64,000 nucleotides of DNA from CAWGGS01 sp046704745 (GTDB lineage Bacteria; Desulfobacterota; Desulfobulbia; Desulfobulbales; Desulfocapsaceae), in contig JBJKRL010000110.1 in the NCBI GenBank assembly GCA_046704745.1, positions 10,409-74,408 on the forward strand, given 5' to 3'. This document shows positions 18,401-26,647 of this stretch, in pieces (positions within the stretch are counted from its first letter, which is position 1; each line of letters opens with the position of its first letter). The notes under the pieces were generated by a model. That model ran no database searches, was not told the origin of the DNA, and saw nothing but the letters and a program-made list of their open reading frames with translations. Both the position numbers and the translations under genes were made by a program.

Positions 18401-19318
18401 ATGATCCAAACTGCTTTTGCTTCAATAATGGCCAGAGAGAAAATTATCACCAATCTGATTGCCGTATGCCCGGATGGAATTATCGGTGTGGATCTCCACG
18501 GCACCGTCGTGATCTTCAATCATAAAGCGGCGAATCTCACAAAAAGAAAAACTGAGGATGTTTTGGGCAGCCTCGATATCGGCGATATCTATGGGACCCG
18601 CGACCACGCCAAGCAGATTAAAGCGGCCATTTACTCTGAAGACTATGGAGGAAGGGGGCGCCTGGAAGGATTTGAGACCAGCATAGTCAATACCGACGGT
18701 AAAACCATTCCCATACGGCTTTCCGCCGTAATCATTTCCGATGAGGGTATCGAAGTGGGAAGTGTCGGGTTTTTTCACGATATGACCACCCAGAAGGAAA
18801 TGGAGAAAAAACTCCATAACCTCTCCATAACCGATGGGTTGACCAATCTCTATAATCAGCGTCATTTTCATACCTGTCTTGCAGATGAAATCGACCGGGT
18901 TAAACGTTACAACGGTCCGTTAAGTCTGATCTGCTTTGATCTGGATCGATTTAAGGATTGTAACGACCGATTCGGACATCTTGAAGGAGATAATGTCTTA
19001 AGGCGCGTAGGGAATCTCCTCAACGTCATTACCCGCCATTCCGACAAAGCCTTCAGGTATGGAGGCGATGAATTCTTTGTCCTGTTGCCGGAGACCAATC
19101 TGAGCCAGGCAACCATCACTGCTGAAAAGATTCGCCAAATGTTCAATGAGAGTTGGCCTTACGATTCCGGTAGTACCGGTTCCGGGCCCATGGTAACCTT
19201 GAGTATCGGTGTGGTTCAGCGCATGGGGGAATCTATGGGTGAAGCATTGATAAAACGTGCCGATATGGCGATGTATAATGCAAAAACCGAAGGGGGCAAC
19301 CGGGTGGTGGCCGGCTGA
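18401..19318 (+). CDS. PAS-GGDEF diguanylate cyclase
   Basis: This 305-aa soluble protein has a PAS sensor domain (about residues 15-130) and then a GGDEF domain (about 140-305). The active-site loop RYGGDEFFVLLPE is intact near residue 220. An RxxD product-inhibition site (RHSD) stands exactly five residues before GGDEF, so the enzyme should make cyclic di-GMP from two GTP and be feedback-inhibited. No transmembrane segment is visible, so it should sense a cytoplasmic signal through PAS. GGAGG precedes the ATG. It is not in an operon; the other clear cyclic-di-GMP gene in the window is the HD-GYP protein at 33245-34981. Confidence 0.95.
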   Translation: MIQTAFASIMAREKIITNLIAVCPDGIIGVDLHGTVVIFNHKAANLTKRKTEDVLGSLDIGDIYGTRDHAKQIKAAIYSEDYGGRGRLEGFETSIVNTDGKTIPIRLSAVIISDEGIEVGSVGFFHDMTTQKEMEKKLHNLSITDGLTNLYNQRHFHTCLADEIDRVKRYNGPLSLICFDLDRFKDCNDRFGHLEGDNVLRRVGNLLNVITRHSDKAFRYGGDEFFVLLPETNLSQATITAEKIRQMFNESWPYDSGSTGSGPMVTLSIGVVQRMGESMGEALIKRADMAMYNAKTEGGNRVVAG

Positions 19319-19472
19319 TCATCTCGGCTCTCTCTTTTCTTCCCTGCCCTGTGTAGTGAGCGGATTATGGGCAAGGAGTCTCGTTGCACCTGTTCTCTAC
19401 TGTCTCTTCAACTCCCCCCTATTTCAAGGATTGAGAGAATTCCGGGAAAGCAGCCTCTTGGGCTACATGGGA

Positions 19473-20375
19473 TCAGTCGTTTTCGTAGAATTCCGGATAG
19501 AGCTTTTTTGCGCAATCGGGGCAGATGCTGTGGCTGAACTCCGCTTCCGAGTGGTCCCTTATATACGACTCGATCTGATTCCAGTATCCTTTGTCATCCC
19601 GGATTTTTTTACAGGCGGCACAGATGGGAATCAGTCCGTGCAGGGTTTTGATATTTTTCAAAGCTTCCCGGAGATCGCGGATGAGGTCTTCACGTTCCTT
19701 CTCCATTCTTTTCCGCCGGTCGATATTTCTCACAACTTCGATACCGGCAATGATCTCTCCAGCAGCATCTCTTAAAGGTGAAGTTGTAATCTCAAAGAAA
19801 GAGGTTCCGGAACTTAGAGGCTTGGCGAGTTCGGTGGTGTGGATCTGGCCGTCTTTAAAGGACGAGAGAACCGGACAGTCCTCGCAGGGAAGGTCGAGGC
19901 GTCTGTAAACCTTAAAACATTTTTCCCCTCGTTGGTCGCCGAAAAAAGACATGTGAATCTTGTTTTGATAGACCACGGTGAGGTCACGGTTCTGGATGCT
20001 GATACCGTCGCCAATGGCGGCGATGATCGACTCGGTCTTGGCTTTTTCTTCTTCCGCCTTGAGCATGAGTGTCTTCATCTTCTCTTCCGAATGGCGGATC
20101 GAGAGAAACAGCGGGGCAATCCAGGCCACCCCGAAGAGCATGAAAAATGAGATGAACAGACTGATGAGTTCATCGGGCAGGATCGGTTGCACATCGGATC
20201 CCGGCAGCAGATACCAAAGAGAAATGGACCTCCGGACGAGTTGGATGACAATCGCGACGGTGATGAGAATCCACGCGGTCTTAGCGCCGGTGATTTTGAT
20301 CAGCCGCAGGGCCAGTACCGCTGCCAGCAAATGAAAAATAACGGAAAGACCGACTATTGCAAGATTAGCCGACAT
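19473..20375 (-). CDS. Membrane PAS-domain protein with Cys-rich C-terminal motif
   Basis: This 300-aa protein has three hydrophobic helices (residues 1-95), a linker coiled coil, and a PAS domain (about 115-225) that contains a CEDCPVL segment. Its C-terminus is GLIPICAACKKIRDD then GYWNQIESYI and SICPDCAKKLYP. That tail, with CxxC and CxxC pairs, recurs in many deltaproteobacterial sensor and response-regulator proteins and looks like a small metal-binding domain. There is no kinase, cyclase or phosphodiesterase domain, so the output is unknown; the tail may be the output module. The ATG at 20375 has GGAGG upstream and is preferred over the ATG six codons earlier. Confidence 0.82.
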   Translation of the reverse strand: MSANLAIVGLSVIFHLLAAVLALRLIKITGAKTAWILITVAIVIQLVRRSISLWYLLPGSDVQPILPDELISLFISFFMLFGVAWIAPLFLSIRHSEEKMKTLMLKAEEEKAKTESIIAAIGDGISIQNRDLTVVYQNKIHMSFFGDQRGEKCFKVYRRLDLPCEDCPVLSSFKDGQIHTTELAKPLSSGTSFFEITTSPLRDAAGEIIAGIEVVRNIDRRKRMEKEREDLIRDLREALKNIKTLHGLIPICAACKKIRDDKGYWNQIESYIRDHSEAEFSHSICPDCAKKLYPEFYEND

Positions 20376-20554
20376 ATCTGCCTCCGCTGGCAAGGGATTG
20401 AATGATTTTTTCTATAGTACCATCCGGGAGGAGTCAATGCAATTTATCTTCTTGGCTTGAAATACCCATTCGATCTAAGTACTCTTACGCAAGGAGACTT
20501 TCTCCTTCCCGTACTCCACACTTCTTTGTTCACCATTCCGTGTAGAGGAGACAC

Positions 20555-21277
20555 ATGCGAATTCAACTGTTTGGGACGTGCCTGGTAGATTCTCTTTTTC
20601 CCGAGATTGGCGAGGCTATGCTTAAGATCTTCCGGACGTTCGGAGTGGAGGCAACCTTTCCCCGAGACCAAACCTGTTGTGGTCAGCCTGCCTTCAACGC
20701 AGGGTATCACAAGGAGGCCAAAAAGGTGGCTGAGCATTTTCTGCAGGTGTTTTCCGGCGCTGATATGATCGTCACACCGTCGGGCTCATGTGCCGTGATG
20801 GTCAAACATCATTATCGGGATCTCTTTCGTGATGATGCCGCACTTCATAAAAAGGCGGAAGGTGTTGCATCAAAGGTATTTGAGCTGACGCAGTTTCTCG
20901 TCCATGTCCTGCACCTGACTGAAAAAGGACTGCGCGGGCAGGGAAAGGTGACCTACCATTCCTCCTGCCATCTGACCAGAATGCTGAAAGTGACCAAGGA
21001 GCCGATTCTTTTGCTCAAAGCCATGCAGGGGCTTGAATTTGTGCCCCTGCCCGATGCCACCCGTTGTTGCGGCTTTGGTGGTGTTTTTATGGCCAAGCTG
21101 CCGGAAATCTCCAAGGCCCTGGCAGAGGAAAAGGCCGATGATATTCTGGCGACTGGGGCCGATACCGTGACAGGCTGCGACGCGGGATGTCTGATGAACA
21201 TTGCCGATGGGCTGAAAAGACGGGGAAGCACTGTCAAAGTTAAACATATTGCCGAACTGATCGCGGAGGGACTATGA
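20555..21277 (+). CDS. lutA: Lactate utilization protein LutA (LldE)
   Basis: This 240-aa protein carries two CCG domains of the heterodisulfide-reductase/GlcF type. The cysteine motifs are TCCGQPAFNAG with TPSGSC in the first half and SSCHLTRML with TRCCGFGGVF in the second. LutA is the CCG subunit of the LutABC L-lactate dehydrogenase complex, which oxidises lactate to pyruvate in the cytoplasm or at the membrane. The ATG has GAGGAG upstream. Its stop overlaps the lutB start by four bases (ATGA), and lutC follows in the same way, so the three are one tightly coupled operon. Confidence 0.95.
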   Translation: MRIQLFGTCLVDSLFPEIGEAMLKIFRTFGVEATFPRDQTCCGQPAFNAGYHKEAKKVAEHFLQVFSGADMIVTPSGSCAVMVKHHYRDLFRDDAALHKKAEGVASKVFELTQFLVHVLHLTEKGLRGQGKVTYHSSCHLTRMLKVTKEPILLLKAMQGLEFVPLPDATRCCGFGGVFMAKLPEISKALAEEKADDILATGADTVTGCDAGCLMNIADGLKRRGSTVKVKHIAELIAEGL

Positions 21278-22635
21278 GCAACCGGACAAGTCTTACGTTT
21301 CGGAAAAACGCCGCCAGAGCCCTTGAGGATTCTCCTTTGCGCGCTGCCATGCACAATGCCACCGCAACCATTGGTTCAAGAAGAGAAGAGGCCATGGGCC
21401 AGGTCGATTTTGCGGCACTGCGCGAGCAGGCTTCAGATATACGCATGGAGGTCCTCGACAACCTGCAGACGTATCTTGATAGATTCACCGTCAATGCTGA
21501 GAAAGCCGGGGCCGTCGTCCACCATGCAGCAACCGGTGATGAGGCAAGAGACGTTGTGAGTAAGATACTCAAAGATAAAAACGTAAAACTCGTTGCCAAG
21601 AGCAAGTCGATGATCACAGAAGAGATCAAGCTCAATGAACGTCTGGAGGAGGAGGGGCTTGAAGTCATTGAAACGGACCTTGGCGAGTATATTATCCAGA
21701 TCGCAGGCGAGGCCCCATCGCATCTTCTGGCGCCTGCAATCCATAAAAGCCGGCAACAGATCGGGAGGCTTTTTACCGATAAGCTTGGCTGTGAGTATAC
21801 CGAAGACCCCCAGGTACTCACCAAGATTGCCAGAAGGGTTCTGCGCGAGAAATTCATACAGGCTGATGCCGGTATCTCCGGGGCCAACTTTGCATTGGCG
21901 GAATCTGGCAGTCTTGTCATCTTGACCAATGAGGGCAACGGGCGGATGGTGACGAGCCTGCCCCCGCTGCATATCGCTGTGCTTTCCATTGAAAAGATGC
22001 TGCCCTCCATACGCGATCTGTCCTGCTTTTTGCGGCTGTTGCCGCGTTCGGCAACGGGGCAGAACATAACAAGCTATGTGTCGATCATCAGCGGCACCAG
22101 AAAGGCAGATGAGTCCACCGGGGCCAGGGAGTTGCATATCGTTTTGCTTGACGGCGGGCGCAGCGATATCGTCAAAGGAGAATTCAGGGAAATGCTCAAA
22201 TGCATCCGGTGCAGTGCCTGCATGAATGTCTGTCCGGTCTACAGGACCATCGGTGGTCATGCCTACGGGTGGACCTATCCGGGACCCATGGGGATCATCC
22301 TGACCGAGCTGCTTACAGGTCTTGAAAAATCTCATCCGTTGTCGGATGCAAGTACCCTCTGCGGTGCCTGCAATGAGGTCTGCCCTGTGAAGATACCACT
22401 GATGGAGCTGATCTTAAAGCTCAGGGTGAACAAGGTGGCTGCCGGCCTCTCTCCGTCATCAATGACATGGGGGATGCGCCTGTTTGCCGCGGCGGCCAGG
22501 TCACCTTCCCTGTTCTCTACAGCCCAACGGCTCGCCCATGGCTTTTGGCCGTTGATCCGCCGTATGGGAGGAGACGATGTGGCCGGCAGAATGCCAAAGC
22601 CAACCGGCAACCCCCTGCGCAGGAGGATGAAATGA
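21274..22635 (+). CDS. lutB: Lactate utilization protein LutB (LldF)
   Basis: This 453-aa iron-sulfur subunit has an N-terminal LUD domain (about residues 50-300) with ADAGISGANFALAESGSLV, followed by two ferredoxin-like 4Fe-4S motifs, CIRCSACMNVCPVYR near residue 310 and CGACNEVCPVKIP near 365. This is the standard LutB layout, slightly short at the C-terminus. It passes electrons from lactate oxidation through its clusters. Both ends overlap neighbours by four bases, which fits translational coupling and fixed stoichiometry with LutA and LutC. Confidence 0.95.
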   Translation: MSNRTSLTFRKNAARALEDSPLRAAMHNATATIGSRREEAMGQVDFAALREQASDIRMEVLDNLQTYLDRFTVNAEKAGAVVHHAATGDEARDVVSKILKDKNVKLVAKSKSMITEEIKLNERLEEEGLEVIETDLGEYIIQIAGEAPSHLLAPAIHKSRQQIGRLFTDKLGCEYTEDPQVLTKIARRVLREKFIQADAGISGANFALAESGSLVILTNEGNGRMVTSLPPLHIAVLSIEKMLPSIRDLSCFLRLLPRSATGQNITSYVSIISGTRKADESTGARELHIVLLDGGRSDIVKGEFREMLKCIRCSACMNVCPVYRTIGGHAYGWTYPGPMGIILTELLTGLEKSHPLSDASTLCGACNEVCPVKIPLMELILKLRVNKVAAGLSPSSMTWGMRLFAAAARSPSLFSTAQRLAHGFWPLIRRMGGDDVAGRMPKPTGNPLRRRMK

Positions 22636-23129
22636 GTGAGAAAGAGACGGTCTCACGGTTTTTGGAAACAGCGGCCAGGGCCATGGCCGGCACGTCGCTG
22701 GCCGAAAGCCGCGATATGCTGGCATTGCAGGCCCTGGCGCTGATACCACCAGGAGCCAAAGTATTTTGTTCTGAACAGACGGAAATTGAAAAGGCGATTG
22801 CCCAGCTTCTGCCCAATCGGACCACCGATTACTCCAAGGCGGAAGTAACGGTGGAAGAGGCATCGGCAGCCATTGCTGAAACCGGCACTGTCATCTGCGC
22901 AAGCACTGCAGGAAAGTCCTTGCAGGCAAGCCTGTTGCCGTCCCAACATATTGCCGTTGTTGCAAGCGAGTCGATCTTTGTCGATCTCGACGCTTTTTTT
23001 GCCGCACAAGCTTCGGAACTCCCGACCAATATCACCTTCATTACCGGTCCCAGTCGAACCGCCGATATCGAGTTGAGCCTGGTTGTCGGCGTGCACGGTC
23101 CGGAAAAGTTGGATATTATCGTAATTTAA
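22632..23129 (+). CDS. lutC: Lactate utilization protein LutC (LldG)
   Basis: This 165-aa LUD-domain protein is recognised by AIAETGTVICAS near residue 80, the HIAVVASESIFVDLD strand and the closing TFITGPSRTADIELSLVVGVHGP, the most conserved stretch of LutC proteins. It is the third subunit of the LutABC lactate dehydrogenase. The start is the ATG that overlaps the lutB stop (ATGA); it has AGGAGG five bases upstream. The frame is open far upstream inside lutB, but that part is a shadow. The deacylase gene follows after ten bases. Confidence 0.94.
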   Translation: MSEKETVSRFLETAARAMAGTSLAESRDMLALQALALIPPGAKVFCSEQTEIEKAIAQLLPNRTTDYSKAEVTVEEASAAIAETGTVICASTAGKSLQASLLPSQHIAVVASESIFVDLDAFFAAQASELPTNITFITGPSRTADIELSLVVGVHGPEKLDIIVI

Positions 23130-23139
23130 ACGAAAAACC

Positions 23140-23607
23140 ATGACCCCTGCAATCAACGCCATAAAAAAGAAAAAGATCCCCTATACCGTCCATCAGTATG
23201 AACATGATCCGGTAAATGAAGCCTACGGCAAAGAGGCTGCGGACAAGCTCGGGATTGCCGAGGAAAGGGTCTTTAAGACGCTGGTCGTCCATCTGGAGGA
23301 TGGGCGTCTCACGGTTGCTGTCCTTCCTGTATCATCCATGCTCAGCATGAAACTCATGGCCAAGGCAGTCGGAGCGAAAAAGGCGGCCATGGCGGAGAAG
23401 GCTCTGGTTGAACGCACAACGGGCTATGTCCTGGGCGGCGTCAGTCCATTGGGACAGAAAAAGCGTTTGCCGACGGTAATCGATTCATCAGCCGGGAACT
23501 TTCCTACAATCTATGTCAGTGCCGGGCGTAGAGGGCTGCAGATAGAGCTTGCGGCAAAGGATCTTGCCGTTTTGACCGCTGCTGTCTTTGCCGATATCCG
23601 TCAGTGA
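23140..23607 (+). CDS. ybaK: Cys-tRNA(Pro)/Cys-tRNA(Cys) deacylase, YbaK/EbsC family
   Basis: This 155-aa YbaK-type protein has the domain hallmarks HQYEHDP near residue 20, RVFKTLVVHLEDGRLTVAVLP near 44, and GGVSPLGQKKRLPTVIDSS near 99, where the conserved Lys and GxSP loop lie. Members hydrolyse Cys mischarged on tRNA(Pro). The gene starts ten bases after lutC with no clear ribosome site (AAACGAAAAACC), so it may rely on coupling to the lactate operon. I see no functional link to lactate. Confidence 0.93.
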   Translation: MTPAINAIKKKKIPYTVHQYEHDPVNEAYGKEAADKLGIAEERVFKTLVVHLEDGRLTVAVLPVSSMLSMKLMAKAVGAKKAAMAEKALVERTTGYVLGGVSPLGQKKRLPTVIDSSAGNFPTIYVSAGRRGLQIELAAKDLAVLTAAVFADIRQ

Positions 23608-23612
23608 AGAGT

Positions 23613-23806
23613 GTCTTTGGAGAACATTGTGTACATTTGACAACAAACTTATTTTTGCGAAATGTCTAGTCCTTTCTGAAGTACGAATAAATTGACACCG
23701 TGTTTATCCTGAAATCGGTCAGCCCTTATCTATTGTTATCATTTTATTTTTTATTAGTTTTTGTGCTTGGGCCGCCGAAATGGATGGTCATGAGAAATCA
23801 GGGTTA
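23613..23806. repeat. Family 1 repeat element, copy B
   Basis: It begins a few bases past the ybaK stop with TCTTTGGAGAACATTGTG. It then follows copy A through GTCCTTTCTGAAG and TTGACACCGTGTTTATCC, and ends in TCATGAGAAATCAGGGTTA. The last three bases form the stop codon of the hybrid kinase read on the minus strand. Compared with copy A it lacks about 100 interior bases. Confidence 0.68.
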
Positions 23807-25162
23807 AGAATCAAGGGACCTTCGTATGGCAAGGGCTATTTCTTTTCGGATCAGCGGCTTCATCACATACTCTTTCACACCAATGGCCTTGGCCTTTTTT
23901 TCATTGATCAGTTCACTAAAACCCGTGCACAGGATAATGGGCATATCTACTCGGATTTCGAGAATTTTCTGGGCAAGTTCGGCGCCGTTCATCTTTGGCA
24001 TGGTCATATCGGTGAGAACGAGGTCCCACATCTCGGGATAAGCCGAGATCAAAGTAAGGGCATCCAAGGGATTGGTTATAGAAGTGACCTGATATCCCAG
24101 TCCTTCAATCAGGCGTTTTTCTAAAATGTTGATGGCCGGCTCATCATCGATAATCAGGATATGTTCATTTCCTGTGGGAACTTGCTCGGTCAGCATCACC
24201 TCAGGTTTTGTCTCTTCTTGTTCAACTCTTGGAAGATAGATATAAAAAGACGTTCCTTTTCCGACTTCGCTGTACACCGAGATAGAACCGCCATGGTTTT
24301 TTACTATACCGTGGACTACGGCAAGTCCCATGCCCGTTCCTTCCCCTTTCTCCTTGGTGGTGAAATAGGGATCGAAAATCCTTTCCAGGATCTCCTTTCG
24401 CATTCCGGTTCCTGTATCACTGATCTTTAAAAGCAGATAGGGGCCGGTTGTCAGTTGCAGGTTGCCTATTTGCTCGTCATAAGGATGGATCTCTTTGTGG
24501 ATAAGCTCTATTGCAAGAATTCCTCCTGTATCGCGCATGGCATGGTAGGCATTGGTACACAAGTTCATAACGACCTGGTGGATCTGGGTCGCATCCGCAA
24601 GGACCAGGGTGTCGTGATCGACAATATCTTCCCTGATTTCTACAGATTTAGGAATGGAGGCCTTGAGAAATTTTATTGCCTCCCGAATGACGATATGAAT
24701 CTCTAAGGGGATAGCCTGATATTCCTGTTGTCTGCTGAAGGCAAGGATCTGATTGACCAGTTCTTTTGCCCTCATGCCTGCCTTGTGTATTTGATCGAGG
24801 TCTTTGAGTAAGTTCGATTTTTTTATAGTGTCGCCTCGTTCGTAGGAGCAGAGGATCAGTTCCGTGTAGCCAATTATTGAAGTTAGTATATTGTTGAAAT
24901 CATGTGCGATACCTCCCGCGAGCGTTCCTATGGCCTCCATTTTCCTGGATTGCTGCAACTGCTTTTCCAGTTTTTTTTGCGAGGCCTGAGCCAGCTGACG
25001 TTCGGCTATTTCCTGCAAAAGTTCTCTGTTGACCTTTTCCAGTTCGGCAATTCGTTTCTGAAGTTCAGGATAATAGCTTTTGCGTACAGATCGTTCTCCG
25101 AGTCCGATGATGCTGTTGCGTAAGCGTTCCCTCTGGTTATCCTGATCAGAGAGCTTCTTCAT
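23804..25162 (-). CDS. Hybrid histidine kinase with receiver domain
   Basis: This 452-aa soluble protein has an N-terminal coiled coil (about residues 25-75). The HisKA dimerisation domain carries the phospho-acceptor in GGIAHDFNNIL near residue 83, and the HATPase domain has DTGTGM and GEGTGMGLAVVHGIV. A C-terminal receiver domain follows (about 330-450), with DLVLTDMTMPKMNG as phospho-acceptor, IIDDE at its start and the conserved Lys in YVMKP. There is no sensor domain of its own. Its start overlaps the end of the ErcA-like alcohol dehydrogenase by 17 bases, so the dehydrogenase may provide the signal. The final residues end at the terminus of a repeat element. Confidence 0.93.
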   Translation of the reverse strand: MKKLSDQDNQRERLRNSIIGLGERSVRKSYYPELQKRIAELEKVNRELLQEIAERQLAQASQKKLEKQLQQSRKMEAIGTLAGGIAHDFNNILTSIIGYTELILCSYERGDTIKKSNLLKDLDQIHKAGMRAKELVNQILAFSRQQEYQAIPLEIHIVIREAIKFLKASIPKSVEIREDIVDHDTLVLADATQIHQVVMNLCTNAYHAMRDTGGILAIELIHKEIHPYDEQIGNLQLTTGPYLLLKISDTGTGMRKEILERIFDPYFTTKEKGEGTGMGLAVVHGIVKNHGGSISVYSEVGKGTSFYIYLPRVEQEETKPEVMLTEQVPTGNEHILIIDDEPAINILEKRLIEGLGYQVTSITNPLDALTLISAYPEMWDLVLTDMTMPKMNGAELAQKILEIRVDMPIILCTGFSELINEKKAKAIGVKEYVMKPLIRKEIALAIRRSLDS

Positions 25163-26297
25163 AAATGACCTCTATATCCCGCTGGGTCGGGACACGCGGG
25201 TTGGTAACCATACATGGGTCTTTCATCGCCTTTTGCGCCAGGGTCGGGATGTCGGTGCGATTTATTCCCAGCTCCCCAAGTGACTTCTGGATGCCGACGG
25301 ATCGCTTCAAGCGGTCGATTTCCGAAACAATCAAATTTTTTATTTCCGGTAGCTGCAGGCCTTTCAGATCAAGTTCCAGAGCTTCTCCGATGCGTGTATA
25401 TCGCTCATTTGCCGCAGGAAAATTATAGGCGATGACGTGTTCTAAGAGGATGGCGTTGCACTCGCCGTGGGGCAGGTCAAGAAAACCGCCGAGACTATGG
25501 GCCATGGCATGAACCGCACCGAGGCTGGCATTAGAAAAAGCCAGGCCTGCCTGGAGGCTCCCCAACATGACATTATTTCGAAGTTCGATATTGTCGGGGT
25601 CGATCAAGACCGGAAGGAGGTTTTTGTTCAACAGGCGCATTGCTTCCAAGGCATGCAGATCGTAAATCGGTGAGTTGGCTGTGGAAACATAGGCCTCAAT
25701 GGCATGGACCAAGGCGTCCATGCCGGTACAAGCGGTAAGATATGGGGGCATGGACATGGTCGTTTTTGAATCAATCAATGCAGCATCCGGTATCGTGGTC
25801 TTGCTGACAATAGCGATCTTTACCTCATCTTTTTCGTCGGTGATGATGGAAAATTGAGAAACATCCGCCGAAGTTCCGGCTGTCGTAGGAATACAGATCA
25901 GTGGAGGTCCGGGGACCGGCACGTTATCTATTCCTTCGAAAGACAGGATGTGCTGATGGTTGGAGGTGACGATTCCGATTCCTTTTGCGCAGTCCATGGG
26001 GCTTCCCCCACCAATTGCCACAATGATATCGCAGTGGTTTTCATGATAAAATTCCGCACCGGCCATGACCTCTGCGGAGCGGGGATTGGCTGAGATGCTG
26101 GAGAAGATCACATGATCTATTCCTTCATTGGTGATGAGCTCCGAAATCTTTTCCACCCATCCGACGGCAATGATTCCCGGATCCGTAACAATCAAAACTT
26201 TCTCAGCGCCGAAATTGGTAAGATAACGGCCGATAAGGCCACTGGCGTCAGGACCGAAGACAAATTCCGGAGCGACAAATTTTCTCAGTTCCAGCAT
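25146..26297 (-). CDS. ercA: Iron-containing alcohol dehydrogenase, ErcA-like
   Basis: This 383-aa group III alcohol dehydrogenase has the NAD site (AIGGGSPMDCAKG near residue 96) and the iron ligands in the GMDALVHAIEAY, AVHAMAHSLGG and LPHGECNAILLEH segments. The N-terminus LRKFVAPEFVFG and the adjacent kinase match the ErcA type. In Pseudomonas, ErcA is required for regulation of ethanol oxidation and sits beside the ErcS' sensor kinase. It could still act simply as an alcohol or aldehyde dehydrogenase. ATG at 26297 is preferred to GTG at 26303 because GAGGTG then lies at normal distance. The gene is co-transcribed with the overlapping kinase. Confidence 0.85.
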   Translation of the reverse strand: MLELRKFVAPEFVFGPDASGLIGRYLTNFGAEKVLIVTDPGIIAVGWVEKISELITNEGIDHVIFSSISANPRSAEVMAGAEFYHENHCDIIVAIGGGSPMDCAKGIGIVTSNHQHILSFEGIDNVPVPGPPLICIPTTAGTSADVSQFSIITDEKDEVKIAIVSKTTIPDAALIDSKTTMSMPPYLTACTGMDALVHAIEAYVSTANSPIYDLHALEAMRLLNKNLLPVLIDPDNIELRNNVMLGSLQAGLAFSNASLGAVHAMAHSLGGFLDLPHGECNAILLEHVIAYNFPAANERYTRIGEALELDLKGLQLPEIKNLIVSEIDRLKRSVGIQKSLGELGINRTDIPTLAQKAMKDPCMVTNPRVPTQRDIEVIYEEAL

Positions 26298-26647
26298 AGG
26301 CACCTCGCGTGGGAATTATCCGGCATTTTACATGCGGATTTTGCACGGAAACTGTGGGGTTGTCGTATGGCACAGGCTCCGATCAACATATTGACTTATT
26401 GAATTATCCAACCCTGGACGTAAATTGTCAAATAATCGAGAGAAGGAGTGTTCGGTAACAATGACGCAATTCCCTTGAGTGTTGTAAAAAAGACCGACAA
26501 TCATTATTGTCTTTGAGGCTGCCCAGGCCGGATTTCTCCTGAGCAAGCTAGGCTGGACAAGGTTGACAAGCCCAACCCATGAGGGGGTCATAAGTTATAA
26601 AAAGTACGCTTGAGTCGGATGAACCATTTTATTAAAAGAGAAATAGA
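26298..26647. other. Divergent promoter region of ercA and glcD-like genes
   Basis: This 350-base spacer must hold both promoters. At 26600-26625 it contains AAGTACGCTTGAGTCGGATGAACC, the reverse complement of the left terminus of family 2 repeats, ending 22 bases before the GlcD start. The matching other end is not visible nearby. A GGCCGGATTTCTCCTGAG stretch near 26527 weakly resembles a family 1 terminus. Confidence 0.5.
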
